Shown here piece by piece: positions 16,987 through 26,806 of a stretch of DNA of 64,000 nt. The stretch lies in the NCBI RefSeq assembly GCF_013372145.1, contig NZ_CP053827.1:62001-126000 (forward strand), written 5' to 3'. A program made the position numbers and the translations under genes. This DNA comes from Campylobacter hyointestinalis subsp. hyointestinalis (GTDB taxonomy: Bacteria; Campylobacterota; Campylobacteria; Campylobacterales; Campylobacteraceae). The notes beneath the pieces were generated by a model. The model ran no database searches. It saw only the letters and a program-made list of their open reading frames with translations, and was not told the origin of the DNA. How positions within the stretch are numbered: the stretch's first letter is position 1; each line of letters begins with the position of its first letter.

Positions 16987-17067
16987 CAAGTCCTACTTGT
17001 AAGCTGATTTTAACCCAAATTAAAGCCTATGCAAGTTTTACTATATCAAAAGGTCACGTGTCGTGAC
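16987..17067 (+). promoter_or_regulatory. S10 operon leader with two hairpins
   Basis: Hairpin 1: CAAGT-CCT-ACTTG at 16987-16999. Hairpin 2: GTCACG-TGT-CGTGAC at 17053-17067, ending 23 bases before the rpsJ start. The second is GC-richer than its surroundings, which suggests selection. In E. coli the S10 leader is the target of L4 autoregulation; whether that happens here is unknown. Confidence 0.45.
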
Positions 17068-17090
17068 AAGTTATTTTTAAAGGAAAAAAC

Positions 17091-17402
17091 ATGGAAAGAA
17101 TTAGGCTTAAGCTAAAAGCTTATGACCATAGAGTTCTAGACCGTACAGTTGCAGCTATCGTAGAAGCTGTTAAAAGAACTGGAGCTGACGTAAGAGGTCC
17201 AGTACCAATGCCTACAAAGATCAAGCGCTACACAGTGTTAAAATCTCCACACGTAAATAAAGATTCTCGTGAGCAATTTGAGATGAGAATTCACGCTCGT
17301 ATGCTAGATATCGTAGCAGCTACTCCAGATACAGTTGATAGCTTAACAAAACTTGACTTAGCTCCAGAAGTTAATGTCGAAGTTCGTGCTATGGGCAAGT
17401 AA
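17091..17402 (+). CDS. rpsJ: 30S ribosomal protein S10
   Basis: 103 residues, full length. The family segments [16 protein letters not shown] and [20 protein letters not shown] are intact. S10 is part of the 30S head and is also NusE in transcription antitermination. First gene of the S10-spc-alpha run, preceded by AAAGGA. Confidence 0.98.
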   Translation: MERIRLKLKAYDHRVLDRTVAAIVEAVKRTGADVRGPVPMPTKIKRYTVLKSPHVNKDSREQFEMRIHARMLDIVAATPDTVDSLTKLDLAPEVNVEVRAMGK

Positions 17403-17420
17403 GAGTAAAAGGAAGAAATG

Positions 17421-17999
17421 ATGGAATATATCGTAGAAAAAATAGGTATGAGTAGAACTATCTCAAACCCAAGTACTCCTGTTACGCTACTTAAACTACT
17501 ACCTGCAAAGGTTTGCGAACTTGGTGATAACAACAAAGCTATCGTAGCTTATGCTTATACAAAAGCAGATAACAAAGCTATAAAAGGTCAACAAAAAAAA
17601 TACGGACTAAGCAGCGAATTTAACTCATTTGCTACTTTAAGCGTTTCAAATAGCGAAGTCGGCGATTTGGACGTAAATCCGCTAAATGAAGCAAAAGTGC
17701 TAAAAGTAAGCTTTAATACCAAAGGTAGAGGCTTCCAAGGTGTTATAAAAAGACACGGTTTTGCAGGTGGTCCAGCAAGTCACGGTTCACGTTTTCACAG
17801 ACGTCCGGGATCTATAGGAAACTGCGAATGGCCAGGTCGTGTTCAACCAGGTAGAAAAATGGCTGGACATTATGGCAATGTTAAAACTACTGTTAAAAAC
17901 GAAGTGGTTAGTTTTGACGCTGCAAATGGTATCTTGGTTTTAAAAGGTTCTGTACCGGGATTTAACGGTGCTATGGGTAGAGTAAGGATAGTCAAATGA
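17421..17999 (+). CDS. rplC: 50S ribosomal protein L3
   Basis: About 192 residues starting [12 protein letters not shown]; an ATG three bases earlier (17418) is also possible, but AAAAGGA is better spaced for 17421. The conserved [20 protein letters not shown] loop that reaches the peptidyl-transferase centre is intact, with the methylatable Gln region shortly after ([11 protein letters not shown]). Its stop overlaps the rplD start by four bases. Confidence 0.98.
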   Translation: MEYIVEKIGMSRTISNPSTPVTLLKLLPAKVCELGDNNKAIVAYAYTKADNKAIKGQQKKYGLSSEFNSFATLSVSNSEVGDLDVNPLNEAKVLKVSFNTKGRGFQGVIKRHGFAGGPASHGSRFHRRPGSIGNCEWPGRVQPGRKMAGHYGNVKTTVKNEVVSFDAANGILVLKGSVPGFNGAMGRVRIVK

Positions 18000-18610
18000 G
18001 TAAAATAAGCGTTCTAAACGAAAAATTTGAAAAAACAAGCGAGATGGAGCTTCCAGCAAGTTACGCTGAAGTAAATTCGCATAATCTATATTTATATGTC
18101 AAAAGCTACCTTTCTGGTATAAGAGCCAACTCTGCTCACACTAAAGGTCGCTCAGACGTAAGCGGTGGCGGTAAAAAGCCTTGGAGACAAAAAGGTCGCG
18201 GCGGCGCTCGTGCTGGTTCAACAAGAACTAACGTATGGGTAGGCGGTGCAGTTGCATTTGGTCCAAAGAACAATAGAAATTATGATCAAAAAATCAATAA
18301 AAAACAAAAAAGACTTGCTCTTGAATTTGCTTTAAACGATAAAGTTACAAACGGTAAATTTTTTGCGGTTGATAGCATAGAAATAGCAAGTGGCAAGACA
18401 AAAGATGCAGCGTCAGTCATAAATAAACTTGGTGTAAGAGACGCACTTATCATCAAAAACGAACTTGATGCAAAAACACTTTTAGCATTTAGAAACTTAG
18501 CAAATTGCTACGTTGTTGATGCTAGTGAAGTAAATGCATATTTAGTTGCAGTTTATAGTGCAGTCATAGCTGAAAAAGCAGCACTACAATCTATCGTAAA
18601 AGAGGGCTAA
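17996..18610 (+). CDS. rplD: 50S ribosomal protein L4
   Basis: 204 residues with the exit-tunnel loop [19 protein letters not shown] intact. L4 is the S10-operon autoregulator in E. coli. The ATGA overlap with rplC suggests coupled translation. Confidence 0.98.
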   Translation: MSKISVLNEKFEKTSEMELPASYAEVNSHNLYLYVKSYLSGIRANSAHTKGRSDVSGGGKKPWRQKGRGGARAGSTRTNVWVGGAVAFGPKNNRNYDQKINKKQKRLALEFALNDKVTNGKFFAVDSIEIASGKTKDAASVINKLGVRDALIIKNELDAKTLLAFRNLANCYVVDASEVNAYLVAVYSAVIAEKAALQSIVKEG

Positions 18611-18612
18611 AA

Positions 18613-18894
18613 ATGGCAGATATAACAGATATCAAAACTATACTTTATACAGAAAAAACTTTAGGCCTCGGTGAGCAAGGTGTAGTAGTTATCCAAACTT
18701 CACCAAAAATGACAAAAAATAGTCTTAAAGAGGTTCTTAAAGAGTATTTCGGTGTAACGCCACTTAGAGTAAATTCACTTAGAATGGACGGAAAAGTTAA
18801 GCGTTTTAAAGGAAGAATTGGCGTAAGAAATGATTTCAAAAAATTCTATGTCAAATTACCAGATGGCGTTAGCCTAGAAAACCAGGAGGCATAA
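18613..18894 (+). CDS. rplW: 50S ribosomal protein L23
   Basis: 93 residues, the short bacterial form. L23 sits at the tunnel exit and docks trigger factor and [15 protein letters not shown] and [18 protein letters not shown] fit the family. Two bases after rplD. Confidence 0.97.
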   Translation: MADITDIKTILYTEKTLGLGEQGVVVIQTSPKMTKNSLKEVLKEYFGVTPLRVNSLRMDGKVKRFKGRIGVRNDFKKFYVKLPDGVSLENQEA

Positions 18895-18895
18895 G

Positions 18896-19726
18896 ATGGC
18901 TATAAGAAGTTTTAAACCATATACTCCAAGTAGAAGATTTATGACAAGTTTGTCTAGTGAAGACATCACAGCTAAAGCAAGTGTTAGAAGCTTACTTGTA
19001 AAAATTCCAGCTACTGCAGGTAGAAATCACAATGGTAGAATCACTAGCCGCCATAAAGAAGCTGGTGCGAAAAAACTTTATCGTATAATTGATTTCAAAA
19101 GAAAGAAATTTGATATTCCTGGTAAAGTAGAAGCTATAGAATACGATCCAAATAGAAATTGCCGTATTGCTCTTATATCCTATAGTGACGGCGAGAAAAG
19201 ATATATTATTCGTCCAAATGGTTTAAATGTCGGCGATGTTATCAGCTCAGCTGAAGCAGGTCTTGATATAAAACCGGGTAATGCTATGAAATTAAAAAGT
19301 ATACCTGTAGGTACGATAGTTCATAACATAGAGCTTAAACCTGGTAAAGGTGCTCAAATGGCTAGAAGTGCAGGCGGTTACGCTCAACTTATGGGTAAAG
19401 AAGAAAAATACGTTATCCTAAGACTTCCAAGCGGTGAGATGAGACAAGTTTTGGCTGAGTGTATGGCTACAGTCGGTGTTGTAGGAAATGAAGACTGGGC
19501 AAACGTAACTATCGGCAAAGCAGGTCGCAACCGCTATAGAGGAATTCGTCCTCAAACTAGAGGTAGTGCAATGAACCCAGTAGATCACCCACACGGTGGT
19601 GGTGAAGGCAAGAAAAACTCAGGCCGTCATCCAGTTACTCCATGGGGTAAACCAACTAAGGGTGCTAAAACTCGCCGTAAAAAAGCTAGTGATAAACTTA
19701 TAATATCAAGAAGGAAAGGTAAATAA
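18896..19726 (+). CDS. rplB: 50S ribosomal protein L2
   Basis: 276 residues with the near-universal C-terminal signature [14 protein letters not shown], which includes the histidine close to the peptidyl-transferase centre. Normal length; the start is preceded by AGGAGG overlapping the rplW end. Confidence 0.98.
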   Translation: MAIRSFKPYTPSRRFMTSLSSEDITAKASVRSLLVKIPATAGRNHNGRITSRHKEAGAKKLYRIIDFKRKKFDIPGKVEAIEYDPNRNCRIALISYSDGEKRYIIRPNGLNVGDVISSAEAGLDIKPGNAMKLKSIPVGTIVHNIELKPGKGAQMARSAGGYAQLMGKEEKYVILRLPSGEMRQVLAECMATVGVVGNEDWANVTIGKAGRNRYRGIRPQTRGSAMNPVDHPHGGGEGKKNSGRHPVTPWGKPTKGAKTRRKKASDKLIISRRKGK

Positions 19727-19728
19727 CG

Positions 19729-20010
19729 ATGGCTAGATCACTAAAAAAAGGTCCATTTGTCGATGATCATGTTATGAAAAAAGTTCTAGCTGCAAAAGCC
19801 GCTAATGACAACAAACCAATTAAAACTTGGTCAAGAAGAAGCACAATAATACCTGAAATGATAGGTTTGACATTTAATGTGCATAATGGCAAAAGCTTTA
19901 TTCCTGTATATGTAACAGAAAATCATATAGGTTATAAGCTGGGCGAATTTGCACCAACAAGAACATTTAAGGGTCATAAAGGCTCTGTTCAGAAAAAAAT
20001 AGGTAAATAA
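19729..20010 (+). CDS. rpsS: 30S ribosomal protein S19
   Basis: 93 residues starting [14 protein letters not shown], with the [11 protein letters not shown]-like segment as [17 protein letters not shown] 30S head protein near the A site, contacting S13. Confidence 0.98.
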   Translation: MARSLKKGPFVDDHVMKKVLAAKAANDNKPIKTWSRRSTIIPEMIGLTFNVHNGKSFIPVYVTENHIGYKLGEFAPTRTFKGHKGSVQKKIGK

Positions 20011-20019
20011 GGGGAAGTT

Positions 20020-20352
20020 ATGAGTAAAGCTATTATTAAATTCATAAGACTATCTCCAACAAAAGCTAGACTTATAGCAGATGAAGTACAAGGAATGAAT
20101 GCAGAGCTTGCACTTGCAAGTTTGAGTTTTATGCCTAACCGTGGTGCAAAATACATTGCAAATGCTATCAGCTCAGCTGTAGCTAATGGCGGATTTGAGC
20201 CTGAAGAGGTAGTTGTAAAAAGTTGTAGAGTAGATGCCGGTCCTGTTCTTAAAAGATTTAGGCCACGTGCAAGAGGAAGCGCTAGTAGAATAAGAAAACC
20301 AACTAGCCACATTCTTGTAGAAGTATCTAAACCAGAGAGTAAGGAAGCATAA
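20020..20352 (+). CDS. rplV: 50S ribosomal protein L22
   Basis: 110 residues, with the tunnel-lining loop region [19 protein letters not shown] intact. Adjacent to rpsC with one base between. Confidence 0.97.
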   Translation: MSKAIIKFIRLSPTKARLIADEVQGMNAELALASLSFMPNRGAKYIANAISSAVANGGFEPEEVVVKSCRVDAGPVLKRFRPRARGSASRIRKPTSHILVEVSKPESKEA

Positions 20353-20353
20353 A

Positions 20354-21052
20354 ATGGGACAAAAAGTTAATCCAATAGGTCTTAGACTAGGTATCAATAG
20401 AAACTGGGAGTCTAGATGGTTTCCATCAAAAGCGACTTTACCAGAAAATATAGGTGAAGATTATAAGATAAGAAAATTCCTAAAAACTAAGCTTTATTAT
20501 GCAGGTGTTAGTCAAATTCTTATCGAAAGAACAGCTAAAAAACTTCGTGTAACAGTAGTTGCGGCTCGTCCAGGCATTATCATCGGTAAAAAAGGTGGCG
20601 AGGTTGAAAATTTAAGAGCTGAAGTTGCGAAGTTGGTAAATAAAGACATCACTATAAATATCAAAGAAGAGAGAAAAGCAGGAAGTTCAGCTCAATTAGC
20701 AGCAGAAAATGTAGCTATGCAGCTTGAAAGACGCGTTGCTTTCCGTCGTGCTATGAAAAAAGTTATCCAAGGCGCTCAAAAAGCAGGTGCTAAAGGTATC
20801 AAAGTTTCAGTAGCAGGTCGTTTAGGTGGCGCTGAGATGGCAAGAACAGAGTGGTATCTTGAAGGTCGTGTTCCTCTTCATACATTAAGAGCTAAGATAG
20901 ACTACGGTTTTGCAGAAGCTCATACTACTTATGGCAACATAGGTATTAAAGTTTGGATTTTCAAAGGCGAAGTTCTTCAAAAAGGTATCCAAGCTGAGAA
21001 AAATGAAGATACAGCACCAAAAAAACCAAGACGTGCTAGAAGGGGTAAATAG
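20354..21052 (+). CDS. rpsC: 30S ribosomal protein S3
   Basis: 232 residues: N-terminal [14 protein letters not shown] domain with [12 protein letters not shown], and a C-terminal domain containing [16 protein letters not shown] basic tail rich in Lys and Arg ends the protein. Part of the mRNA entry tunnel. Confidence 0.98.
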   Translation: MGQKVNPIGLRLGINRNWESRWFPSKATLPENIGEDYKIRKFLKTKLYYAGVSQILIERTAKKLRVTVVAARPGIIIGKKGGEVENLRAEVAKLVNKDITINIKEERKAGSSAQLAAENVAMQLERRVAFRRAMKKVIQGAQKAGAKGIKVSVAGRLGGAEMARTEWYLEGRVPLHTLRAKIDYGFAEAHTTYGNIGIKVWIFKGEVLQKGIQAEKNEDTAPKKPRRARRGK

Positions 21053-21054
21053 TT

Positions 21055-21480
21055 ATGTTATTACCAAAGAGAACTAAATATCGTAAAATGATGAAAGGTC
21101 GCAATCGCGGCTATGCAACAAGAGGAGTCGATCTTGCTCTTGGTGAGTTCGGACTAAAAGCTGTTGAAGCAGGACGTGTAAATTCACGCCAGATAGAATC
21201 AGCTCGTCAAGCATATACTCGTCATGTTAAAAGACAAGCTAAAACTTGGATAAGAGTTTTCCCTGATAAACCTATCACTAAAAAACCTCTTGAAACTCGT
21301 ATGGGTAAAGGTAAAGGTGGAGTTGAAGAATGGGTTATGAATATTAAACCAGGTAGAATAATATTTGAAATGTCTGGAATCAGCGAAGAGCTAGCCAGAG
21401 AGGCTTTAACTCTTGCAATGCACAAGCTACCATTTAAGACTAAGTTTGTAACTAAAGAGAGCGAAAATGAAGTATACTGA
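21055..21480 (+). CDS. rplP: 50S ribosomal protein L16
   Basis: 141 residues starting [19 protein letters not shown]. The [22 protein letters not shown] segment is present. L16 organises the A-tRNA site of the 50S subunit. Overlaps rpmC by 14 bases. Confidence 0.98.
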   Translation: MLLPKRTKYRKMMKGRNRGYATRGVDLALGEFGLKAVEAGRVNSRQIESARQAYTRHVKRQAKTWIRVFPDKPITKKPLETRMGKGKGGVEEWVMNIKPGRIIFEMSGISEELAREALTLAMHKLPFKTKFVTKESENEVY

Positions 21481-21652
21481 GATAAGTGCAAAGAGCGTAA
21501 GCGAACTTACAGCGTTATTAAAAGAGAAAAAGGTGCTTTTATTTACACTTAGACAAAAGCTAAAAACAATGCAGCTAACTAACCCTAACGAGATTCGCGA
21601 TACTAAAAAAGAGATCGCTAGAATCAATACTGCAATTAGTGCTGCGAAATAA
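21467..21652 (+). CDS. rpmC: 50S ribosomal protein L29
   Basis: 61 residues forming the two-helix family fold, with [20 protein letters not shown] as the signature. The start lies inside the rplP end, pointing to coupled translation. Confidence 0.97.
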   Translation: MKYTEISAKSVSELTALLKEKKVLLFTLRQKLKTMQLTNPNEIRDTKKEIARINTAISAAK

Positions 21653-21662
21653 GGGGCGAACA

Positions 21663-21920
21663 ATGGCAGTAGAAATGAAAAGACAAATTCAAGGCGTTGT
21701 CGTTGCAAAGGCTGGTGATAAAACAGCAACTATTCTTGTTGAAAGAAGAGTTATGCACCCAAGATATCACAAATTTGTAAAACGCTTTAAAAAATACCTA
21801 GTTCATGATGAAAAAAATGAGCTAAAAGCAGGAGATACTATATCTGCTGTTGAATGTAGACCACTAAGTGCTAGAAAAAGCTTCCGCTTACAAGCGGTTT
21901 TGAAAACAGGAGTTGAATAA
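21663..21920 (+). CDS. rpsQ: 30S ribosomal protein S17
   Basis: 85 residues starting [14 protein letters not shown] 21663 follows GGGGCGA and is preferred over a longer frame that would begin inside rpmC. The core segments [20 protein letters not shown] and LSARKSFRL are typical. Its TAA overlaps the rplN ATG by one base. Confidence 0.97.
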   Translation: MAVEMKRQIQGVVVAKAGDKTATILVERRVMHPRYHKFVKRFKKYLVHDEKNELKAGDTISAVECRPLSARKSFRLQAVLKTGVE

Positions 21921-22288
21921 TGATACAAAGTTTTACAAGACTAGCAGTAGCTGATAACAGTGGCGCAAAAGAGCTTATGTGTATAAAAGTTTTAGGCGGT
22001 AGCAAAAGAAGATACGCAAGTCTAGGCGATATCATCGTTTGTTCAGTAAAAAAAGCTCTACCAAACGGTAAAATAAAAAAAGGTCAAGTAGTTAAAGCAG
22101 TAGTAGTTAGAACTAAAAAAGAGGTTCAAAGAGCAAATGGATCACTTATTAGATTTGACGAAAATGCAGCCGTTATACTTGATAGTAAAAAAGAGCCAGT
22201 AGGCACTCGTATATTTGGCCCAGTTGGTAGAGAAGTAAGATATGCAAACTTTATGAAGATTGTATCTCTTGCACCGGAGGTTCTATAA
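21920..22288 (+). CDS. rplN: 50S ribosomal protein L14
   Basis: 122 residues, starting [19 protein letters not shown]. The [11 protein letters not shown] motif is near the end. Lies at the 50S interface. Joined to both neighbours by one-base TAATG overlaps. Confidence 0.98.
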   Translation: MIQSFTRLAVADNSGAKELMCIKVLGGSKRRYASLGDIIVCSVKKALPNGKIKKGQVVKAVVVRTKKEVQRANGSLIRFDENAAVILDSKKEPVGTRIFGPVGREVRYANFMKIVSLAPEVL

Positions 22289-22521
22289 TGGCGATTAAAT
22301 ATAAAATTAAAAAAGGCGATGAAGTAAAAGTAATCGCAGGCGATGACAAAGGTAAAGTTGCAAAAGTTCTTGCTGTTTTACCAAAAAAAGGTCAAGTAAT
22401 AGTTGAAGGCGTTAAAGTTGCTAAAAAAGCGGTAAAACCGACTGATAAAAATCCAAACGGTGGATTTGTTAGTAAAGAGATGCCTATCGACATTTCAAAT
22501 GTTGCAAAAGTTGAGGGTTAA
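22288..22521 (+). CDS. rplX: 50S ribosomal protein L24
   Basis: 77 residues with the KOW motif [20 protein letters not shown]. An early assembly protein. The end is shorter than in E. coli (about 104), as in other Campylobacter. Confidence 0.96.
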   Translation: MAIKYKIKKGDEVKVIAGDDKGKVAKVLAVLPKKGQVIVEGVKVAKKAVKPTDKNPNGGFVSKEMPIDISNVAKVEG

Positions 22522-22523
22522 GT

Positions 22524-23066
22524 ATGAGATTAAAAGCAAAATATAATGAGAGTATTAAACCAGCTCTAGTAAAAGAATTTGATATAAAAAATCCTATGCT
22601 TATCCCAGCACTTGAGAAAATCGTTATCAGCGTTGGAGCTGGCGAGGGTGCTAAAGATCAAAAGTTGCTTCAAAATATGGCTGATACAATATCTTTAATA
22701 GCTGGTCAAAAAGCAGTTGTTACAAACGCTAAAAAATCAGTTGCTGGATTTAAAGTTCGTGAAGGCTTCCCAGTAGGTATAAAAGTTACTCTAAGAAAAG
22801 AGCGAATGTATGCTTTCTTAGACAAGCTTATCAGTGTTGCATTGCCAAGAGTTAAGGACTTCCGTGGTCTTCCAAGAGATGGATTTGATGGTCGTGGAAA
22901 TTATAATTTCGGTTTAAATGAACAATTAATGTTCCCAGAAGTTGTATATGATCAAATTCTAAGAACACACGGTATGAACATAACTGTAGTTACAACAGCT
23001 AACGATGACAAGCAAGCATTCAAGTTACTTGAATTGTTTGGTGTTCCATTTGCAAAAGGAAAGTAA
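22524..23066 (+). CDS. rplE: 50S ribosomal protein L5
   Basis: 180 residues with [14 protein letters not shown], the [16 protein letters not shown] block and the late [16 protein letters not shown] region. L5 binds 5S rRNA. Confidence 0.98.
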   Translation: MRLKAKYNESIKPALVKEFDIKNPMLIPALEKIVISVGAGEGAKDQKLLQNMADTISLIAGQKAVVTNAKKSVAGFKVREGFPVGIKVTLRKERMYAFLDKLISVALPRVKDFRGLPRDGFDGRGNYNFGLNEQLMFPEVVYDQILRTHGMNITVVTTANDDKQAFKLLELFGVPFAKGK

Positions 23067-23067
23067 T

Positions 23068-23253
23068 ATGGCAAAAAAATCAATGATAGCAAAAGCAGCA
23101 CGTGCTCCTAAATTTAGCTCACGTGGATATACTAGATGTCAAATTTGTGGTCGCCCACACTCTGTTTATAAAGATTTTGGAATTTGCCGTGTGTGCCTAA
23201 GAAAAATGGCTAACGAAGGACTAATACCGGGTCTTAAAAAAGCAAGTTGGTAA
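23068..23253 (+). CDS. rpsN: 30S ribosomal protein S14, zinc-binding type
   Basis: 61 residues, the short C+ form. The zinc ligands are in CQICGR and CRVC. ATG 23068 is one base after the rplE stop; a longer frame from 23005 overlaps rplE and is not credible. The zinc form means no separate zinc-free paralogue is needed unless under zinc limitation. Confidence 0.97.
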   Translation: MAKKSMIAKAARAPKFSSRGYTRCQICGRPHSVYKDFGICRVCLRKMANEGLIPGLKKASW

Positions 23254-23263
23254 GGGAAGCAAG

Positions 23264-23659
23264 ATGATAAATGATTTAATTTCAGACGGATTAACACGTA
23301 TTAGAAACGCTAGTATGAGAAGACTTGATACAACAAAACTTCTTCATTCAAATGTTGTTGAAGCAACTTTGAAGATCCTAGCTGATAAAGGTTATATAGA
23401 GAGCTATAACGTTGTTGAAGAAGGAAACAAAAAATTCATCAACGTAGTTTTAAAATATGACGAACGTGGTAGAAGCGTAATAAATGAACTAAAAAGAGTT
23501 TCAAAACCTGGTCGTAGAGTTTATCAAGGTAAAGACGAGATAAAAAGATTTAAAAATGGTTATGGAACTATCATAGTAAGTACAAGCAAAGGTGTTTTAA
23601 GTAATGATGAAGCTCACAAGATTGGTGTGGGCGGCGAAGTACTTTGCACAGTTTGGTAA
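23264..23659 (+). CDS. rpsH: 30S ribosomal protein S8
   Basis: 131 residues with [10 protein letters not shown] at the start and [20 protein letters not shown] at the C-terminus. S8 is the spc-operon regulator in E. coli. It is followed by a terminator-like hairpin rather than directly by rplF. Confidence 0.98.
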   Translation: MINDLISDGLTRIRNASMRRLDTTKLLHSNVVEATLKILADKGYIESYNVVEEGNKKFINVVLKYDERGRSVINELKRVSKPGRRVYQGKDEIKRFKNGYGTIIVSTSKGVLSNDEAHKIGVGGEVLCTVW

Positions 23660-23668
23660 GAGTTGAAT

Positions 23669-23702
23669 TAGCCTTTTAAATTTAAGGGGCTAAATCTTTT
23701 TT
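23669..23702 (+). promoter_or_regulatory. Terminator-like hairpin inside the spc cluster (rpsH-rplF)
   Basis: A 12-base stem, including two G-U pairs (TAGCCTTTTAAA against TTTAAGGGGCTA, 23669-23692), is followed by a six-T run at 23697-23702. It lies in the only long gap (111 bases) between rpsJ and secY. It may partially terminate or attenuate transcription into rplF. Confidence 0.5.
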
Positions 23703-23770
23703 ATGGCATTGGATATCCATTCGTTTAAATTTAGCGTAGAAATATCCTAGACAAATAAAAAAGGAAAAAA

Positions 23771-24307
23771 ATGTCAAGAATCGGAAAACAACCGATATCT
23801 ATTCCAAACGGTTTAGATGTTAGTTTAAATGGTGATGTTTTAGTTTTTAAAAAGGGCAACCTAACAAAAGAACTAGATACAAAAAACAATGTTAATGTTG
23901 AAGTAAAAGACGGTCATATAGTTTTTACAAGTAAAGGTGATGACAGACAAAGCAGAGCTTATTGGGGAACTTATAGATCTTTAGCAAATAATATTGTTAT
24001 TGGTTTAACTGCTGGATTTACAAAACAACTTGAGATAAACGGAGTTGGTTATAAAGCGGCTGCAAAAGGTAAAGTTTTGGAGCTTGCGCTTGGTTTTTCA
24101 CACCCTATAAATTATGAACTTCCTGAAGGTATCGAAGTAAGCGTTGAGAAAAACGTTGTTACTATCAAAGGAAGCGATAAACAAGTTGTTGGTCAAGTAG
24201 CAGCAGAGGTTAGAGGATTTAGACCGCCAGAGCCATATAAAGGCAAAGGTGTCAAATACGTTGAAGAGCGTATAATCCGCAAAGCCGGTAAAACATCTAA
24301 GAAATAA
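23771..24307 (+). CDS. rplF: 50S ribosomal protein L6
   Basis: 178 residues starting [12 protein letters not shown], with the C-terminal signature [11 protein letters not shown]. Binds the sarcin-ricin loop region. Preceded by AAAAGGA after the 111-base gap. Confidence 0.98.
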   Translation: MSRIGKQPISIPNGLDVSLNGDVLVFKKGNLTKELDTKNNVNVEVKDGHIVFTSKGDDRQSRAYWGTYRSLANNIVIGLTAGFTKQLEINGVGYKAAAKGKVLELALGFSHPINYELPEGIEVSVEKNVVTIKGSDKQVVGQVAAEVRGFRPPEPYKGKGVKYVEERIIRKAGKTSKK

Positions 24308-24316
24308 GGGTAAGTA

Positions 24317-24673
24317 ATGGTAGCAAATATATTAAAAAGAAAAATATCTCTAAGAATCAAGAGAAAAAGAAGAATAAGAGCTAAAATTAACGGTACCGCG
24401 TCTTGCCCGAGAATTTCAATATTTAAATCAAATAGAACTATCTATGTTCAAGCGATTGAAGATATTAATGCAACAACTCTTTGTGCAAGTGACGGAAGAA
24501 AATTAGGCATCAAAGCAAATAAAGAAGGTGCTGTAATTTTGGCTAAGGATATCGCAGGTAAGTTAAGTGCAAAAGGTATAAACGAAGCAGTATTTGATAG
24601 AAACGGCTATCTATATCATGGCGTTGTTGCAGCTTTTGCTGAAGCTTTAAGAGAAAATGGCATTAAGCTATAA
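24317..24673 (+). CDS. rplR: 50S ribosomal protein L18
   Basis: 118 residues with [15 protein letters not shown] and the ending [21 protein letters not shown]18 delivers 5S rRNA to the 50S subunit together with L5. Confidence 0.98.
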   Translation: MVANILKRKISLRIKRKRRIRAKINGTASCPRISIFKSNRTIYVQAIEDINATTLCASDGRKLGIKANKEGAVILAKDIAGKLSAKGINEAVFDRNGYLYHGVVAAFAEALRENGIKL

Positions 24674-24687
24674 CGCAAGGATTGTTG

Positions 24688-25131
24688 ATGGAAAAGTATA
24701 ACAGAGAAGAATTTGAAGAAGTAATCGTCGACATCGGTCGCGTTACAAAGGTTGTTAAGGGCGGTAGAAGATTTAGATTTACTGCGCTTGTAGTCGTAGG
24801 CGATAAAAAAGGTCACGTTGGTTTTGGTTTTGGAAAAGCTAAAGAGGTTCCAGACGCTATGAGAAAAGCAGTTGATGACGCTTTTAAAAACATAGTTGAA
24901 GTAAAACTAAAAGGCAGCACTATTCCTCATGATATTGAAGTTAAATTTAATGCAAGTAGAATTCTGCTAAAACCAGCTAGCGAAGGTACCGGAGTTATCG
25001 CTGGTGGTGGCGCACGTCCAGTTGTAGAGCTTGCGGGTATCAAAAATATCATTACAAAATCACTTGGCTCAAACAATTCTGCAAACGTTGTTCGTGCTAC
25101 AATCAAAGCACTTAGTATGCTAAAAGCTTAA
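24688..25131 (+). CDS. rpsE: 30S ribosomal protein S5
   Basis: 147 residues starting [15 protein letters not shown] 24688 is seven bases after AAGG; a TTG six bases earlier is less likely. [19 protein letters not shown] and the C-terminal [12 protein letters not shown] are typical. rpmD (L30), next in many bacteria, is absent, and rplO follows directly, as expected in this phylum. Confidence 0.97.
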   Translation: MEKYNREEFEEVIVDIGRVTKVVKGGRRFRFTALVVVGDKKGHVGFGFGKAKEVPDAMRKAVDDAFKNIVEVKLKGSTIPHDIEVKFNASRILLKPASEGTGVIAGGGARPVVELAGIKNIITKSLGSNNSANVVRATIKALSMLKA

Positions 25132-25140
25132 GGAGAGAGC

Positions 25141-25542
25141 ATGGGACTAGAAAATTTACAAAAAGCTGCTGGCTCAACTCGCAACACTAAAAGAATAGGT
25201 CGCGGTCAAGGTAGCGGTTGGGGTAAAACTGCTACAAAAGGCGGCAAAGGTCAAACTGCTAGAAAAGGTTACAACGAAAAAAGAGGTTTTGAAGGTGGAC
25301 AACAACCGCTTCAAAGAAGACTTCCAAAAGTTGGATTTGATTCTAAATTTGTAAAACCTTATGCTATCAATGTAGATAAAAATGAGAGCATTAAGACTTT
25401 GAGCGAGATCACGCTTGATAGCCTTAAAACTGTTCATAAATTTTCAAATAGCATCCAAAAAGTAAAACTTATAGGTGCTGGAGCTAAAGATTTAGCAAGT
25501 AAAATAAAAGATGAGAATATAACAGTTACTGGAATCAACTAA
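25141..25542 (+). CDS. rplO: 50S ribosomal protein L15
   Basis: 133 residues with the Gly-rich RIGRGQGSGWGKTATKGGKG region and GFEGGQQPLQRRLPKVGF. The stop overlaps the secY start by one base (TAATG). Confidence 0.98.
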   Translation: MGLENLQKAAGSTRNTKRIGRGQGSGWGKTATKGGKGQTARKGYNEKRGFEGGQQPLQRRLPKVGFDSKFVKPYAINVDKNESIKTLSEITLDSLKTVHKFSNSIQKVKLIGAGAKDLASKIKDENITVTGIN

Positions 25543-26804
25543 TGAATAAAACATTAATCAACAAGATACTAATTACGCTTGGATTTTTGTTTGCTTATAG
25601 GGTACTGGCTTACGTGCCGGTCCCTGGCGTTAATATTGACGTTATAAAAGAATTCTTTACTTCAAATAGTAGTAATGCTTTGGGTATGTTTAACATGTTT
25701 AGCGGCGGCGCTGCTGAGAGACTTAGCATTATCTCATTAGGTATTATGCCATACATCACTTCTTCGATCATTATGGAGCTTTTAGCTGCTACGTTTCCAA
25801 ATTTAGGAAAGATGAAAAAAGAGCGTGACGGTATGCAAAAATATATGCAGATCATTCGTTATGTTACTATTATTATTACCGTTGTTCAAGCCATAGGCGT
25901 AAGTATCGGTTTACAAAGTTTAACTGGACGTGGTGGCGAGCAAGCTATCATGATAGATATAAATTTATTTATAGCGATCAGTTGCGCCTCTATGCTTACA
26001 GGAACTATGCTTCTTATGTGGATAGGTGAGCAGATAACTCAACGCGGTATCGGTAATGGTATAAGTCTTATAATTTTTGCTGGTATAGTAAGTGGAATTC
26101 CAAACGCGATAGGTGGAACTATAAATTTAGTAAATACCGGAGAGATGAACTTCTTAGTTGTGATCGGTATAGCTCTTGTTATACTCATAACAGTTGGAAT
26201 AGTAATCTTTGTAGAAATGGGTGAAAGACGTGTTCCTATCTCGTATTCTAGAAAAACGGTTATGCAAAATCAAAATAAAAGAATAATGAACTATATCCCT
26301 ATAAAGGTAAATTTAAGTGGCGTTATTCCTCCGATCTTTGCTAGTGCTATTTTGATGTTTCCAAGCACCATTTTGCAAGCAAGTACGAACGAATTTATAC
26401 TAGCTATAAATGACTTCTTAAATCCAAATAGTTACTTTTTCAACTTTTTAACATTCTTGTTTATTCTATTTTTTGCATATTTTTATGCCTCCATTACATT
26501 TAATGCAAAAGACATCAGTGAGAATTTAAAAAGACAAGGCGGATTTATCCCAGGTGTTAGACCAGGCGAGAGTACGGCTACATACTTAAATGAGGTTGCT
26601 AGTAGGCTTACTTTTACTGGTTCAATATATCTAGGACTTATCTCTACGCTTCCTTGGATACTGGTCAAATTTATGGGTGTACCATTTTATTTTGGCGGAA
26701 CTAGTGTCCTTATCGTCGTATCGGTCGCACTTGACACGATGAGAAAGATCGAAGCTCAAATTTATATGAATAAATACCAAACATTAAGCGCGGTCGGACT
26801 GTAG
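25542..26804 (+). CDS. secY: Protein translocase channel subunit SecY
   Basis: SecY is the pore of the Sec translocon in the inner membrane. 420 residues with ten membrane helices; recognisable parts are FRVLAYVPVPG-like YRVLAYVPVPGV in helix 1, GIMPYITSSIIMELL, GIGNGISLIIFAGI and the cytoplasmic FNAKDISENLKRQGGFIPG loop. Encoded directly after rplO, the standard position, and coupled by a one-base overlap. Confidence 0.98.
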   Translation: MNKTLINKILITLGFLFAYRVLAYVPVPGVNIDVIKEFFTSNSSNALGMFNMFSGGAAERLSIISLGIMPYITSSIIMELLAATFPNLGKMKKERDGMQKYMQIIRYVTIIITVVQAIGVSIGLQSLTGRGGEQAIMIDINLFIAISCASMLTGTMLLMWIGEQITQRGIGNGISLIIFAGIVSGIPNAIGGTINLVNTGEMNFLVVIGIALVILITVGIVIFVEMGERRVPISYSRKTVMQNQNKRIMNYIPIKVNLSGVIPPIFASAILMFPSTILQASTNEFILAINDFLNPNSYFFNFLTFLFILFFAYFYASITFNAKDISENLKRQGGFIPGVRPGESTATYLNEVASRLTFTGSIYLGLISTLPWILVKFMGVPFYFGGTSVLIVVSVALDTMRKIEAQIYMNKYQTLSAVGL

Positions 26805-26806
26805 TT

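Larger units (their letters stand above)
16775..17090 (+). other. 316-base region holding sodB terminator, S10 promoter and leader
   Basis: From left to right: the sodB terminator (16806-16836), a second T/A-rich fold (TTCCTT with AAGGAA near 16888-16904), a short tandem AAAAATCCG repeat (about 16907-16922), the rpsJ -10 element (16960-16965), and a leader of roughly 120 bases with two small hairpins. No open frame of note. Confidence 0.6.

Noticed and set aside
24688-25542. Missing rpmD (L30) as a deletion
   Set aside because: Absence of L30 between rpsE and rplO is normal for this phylum.
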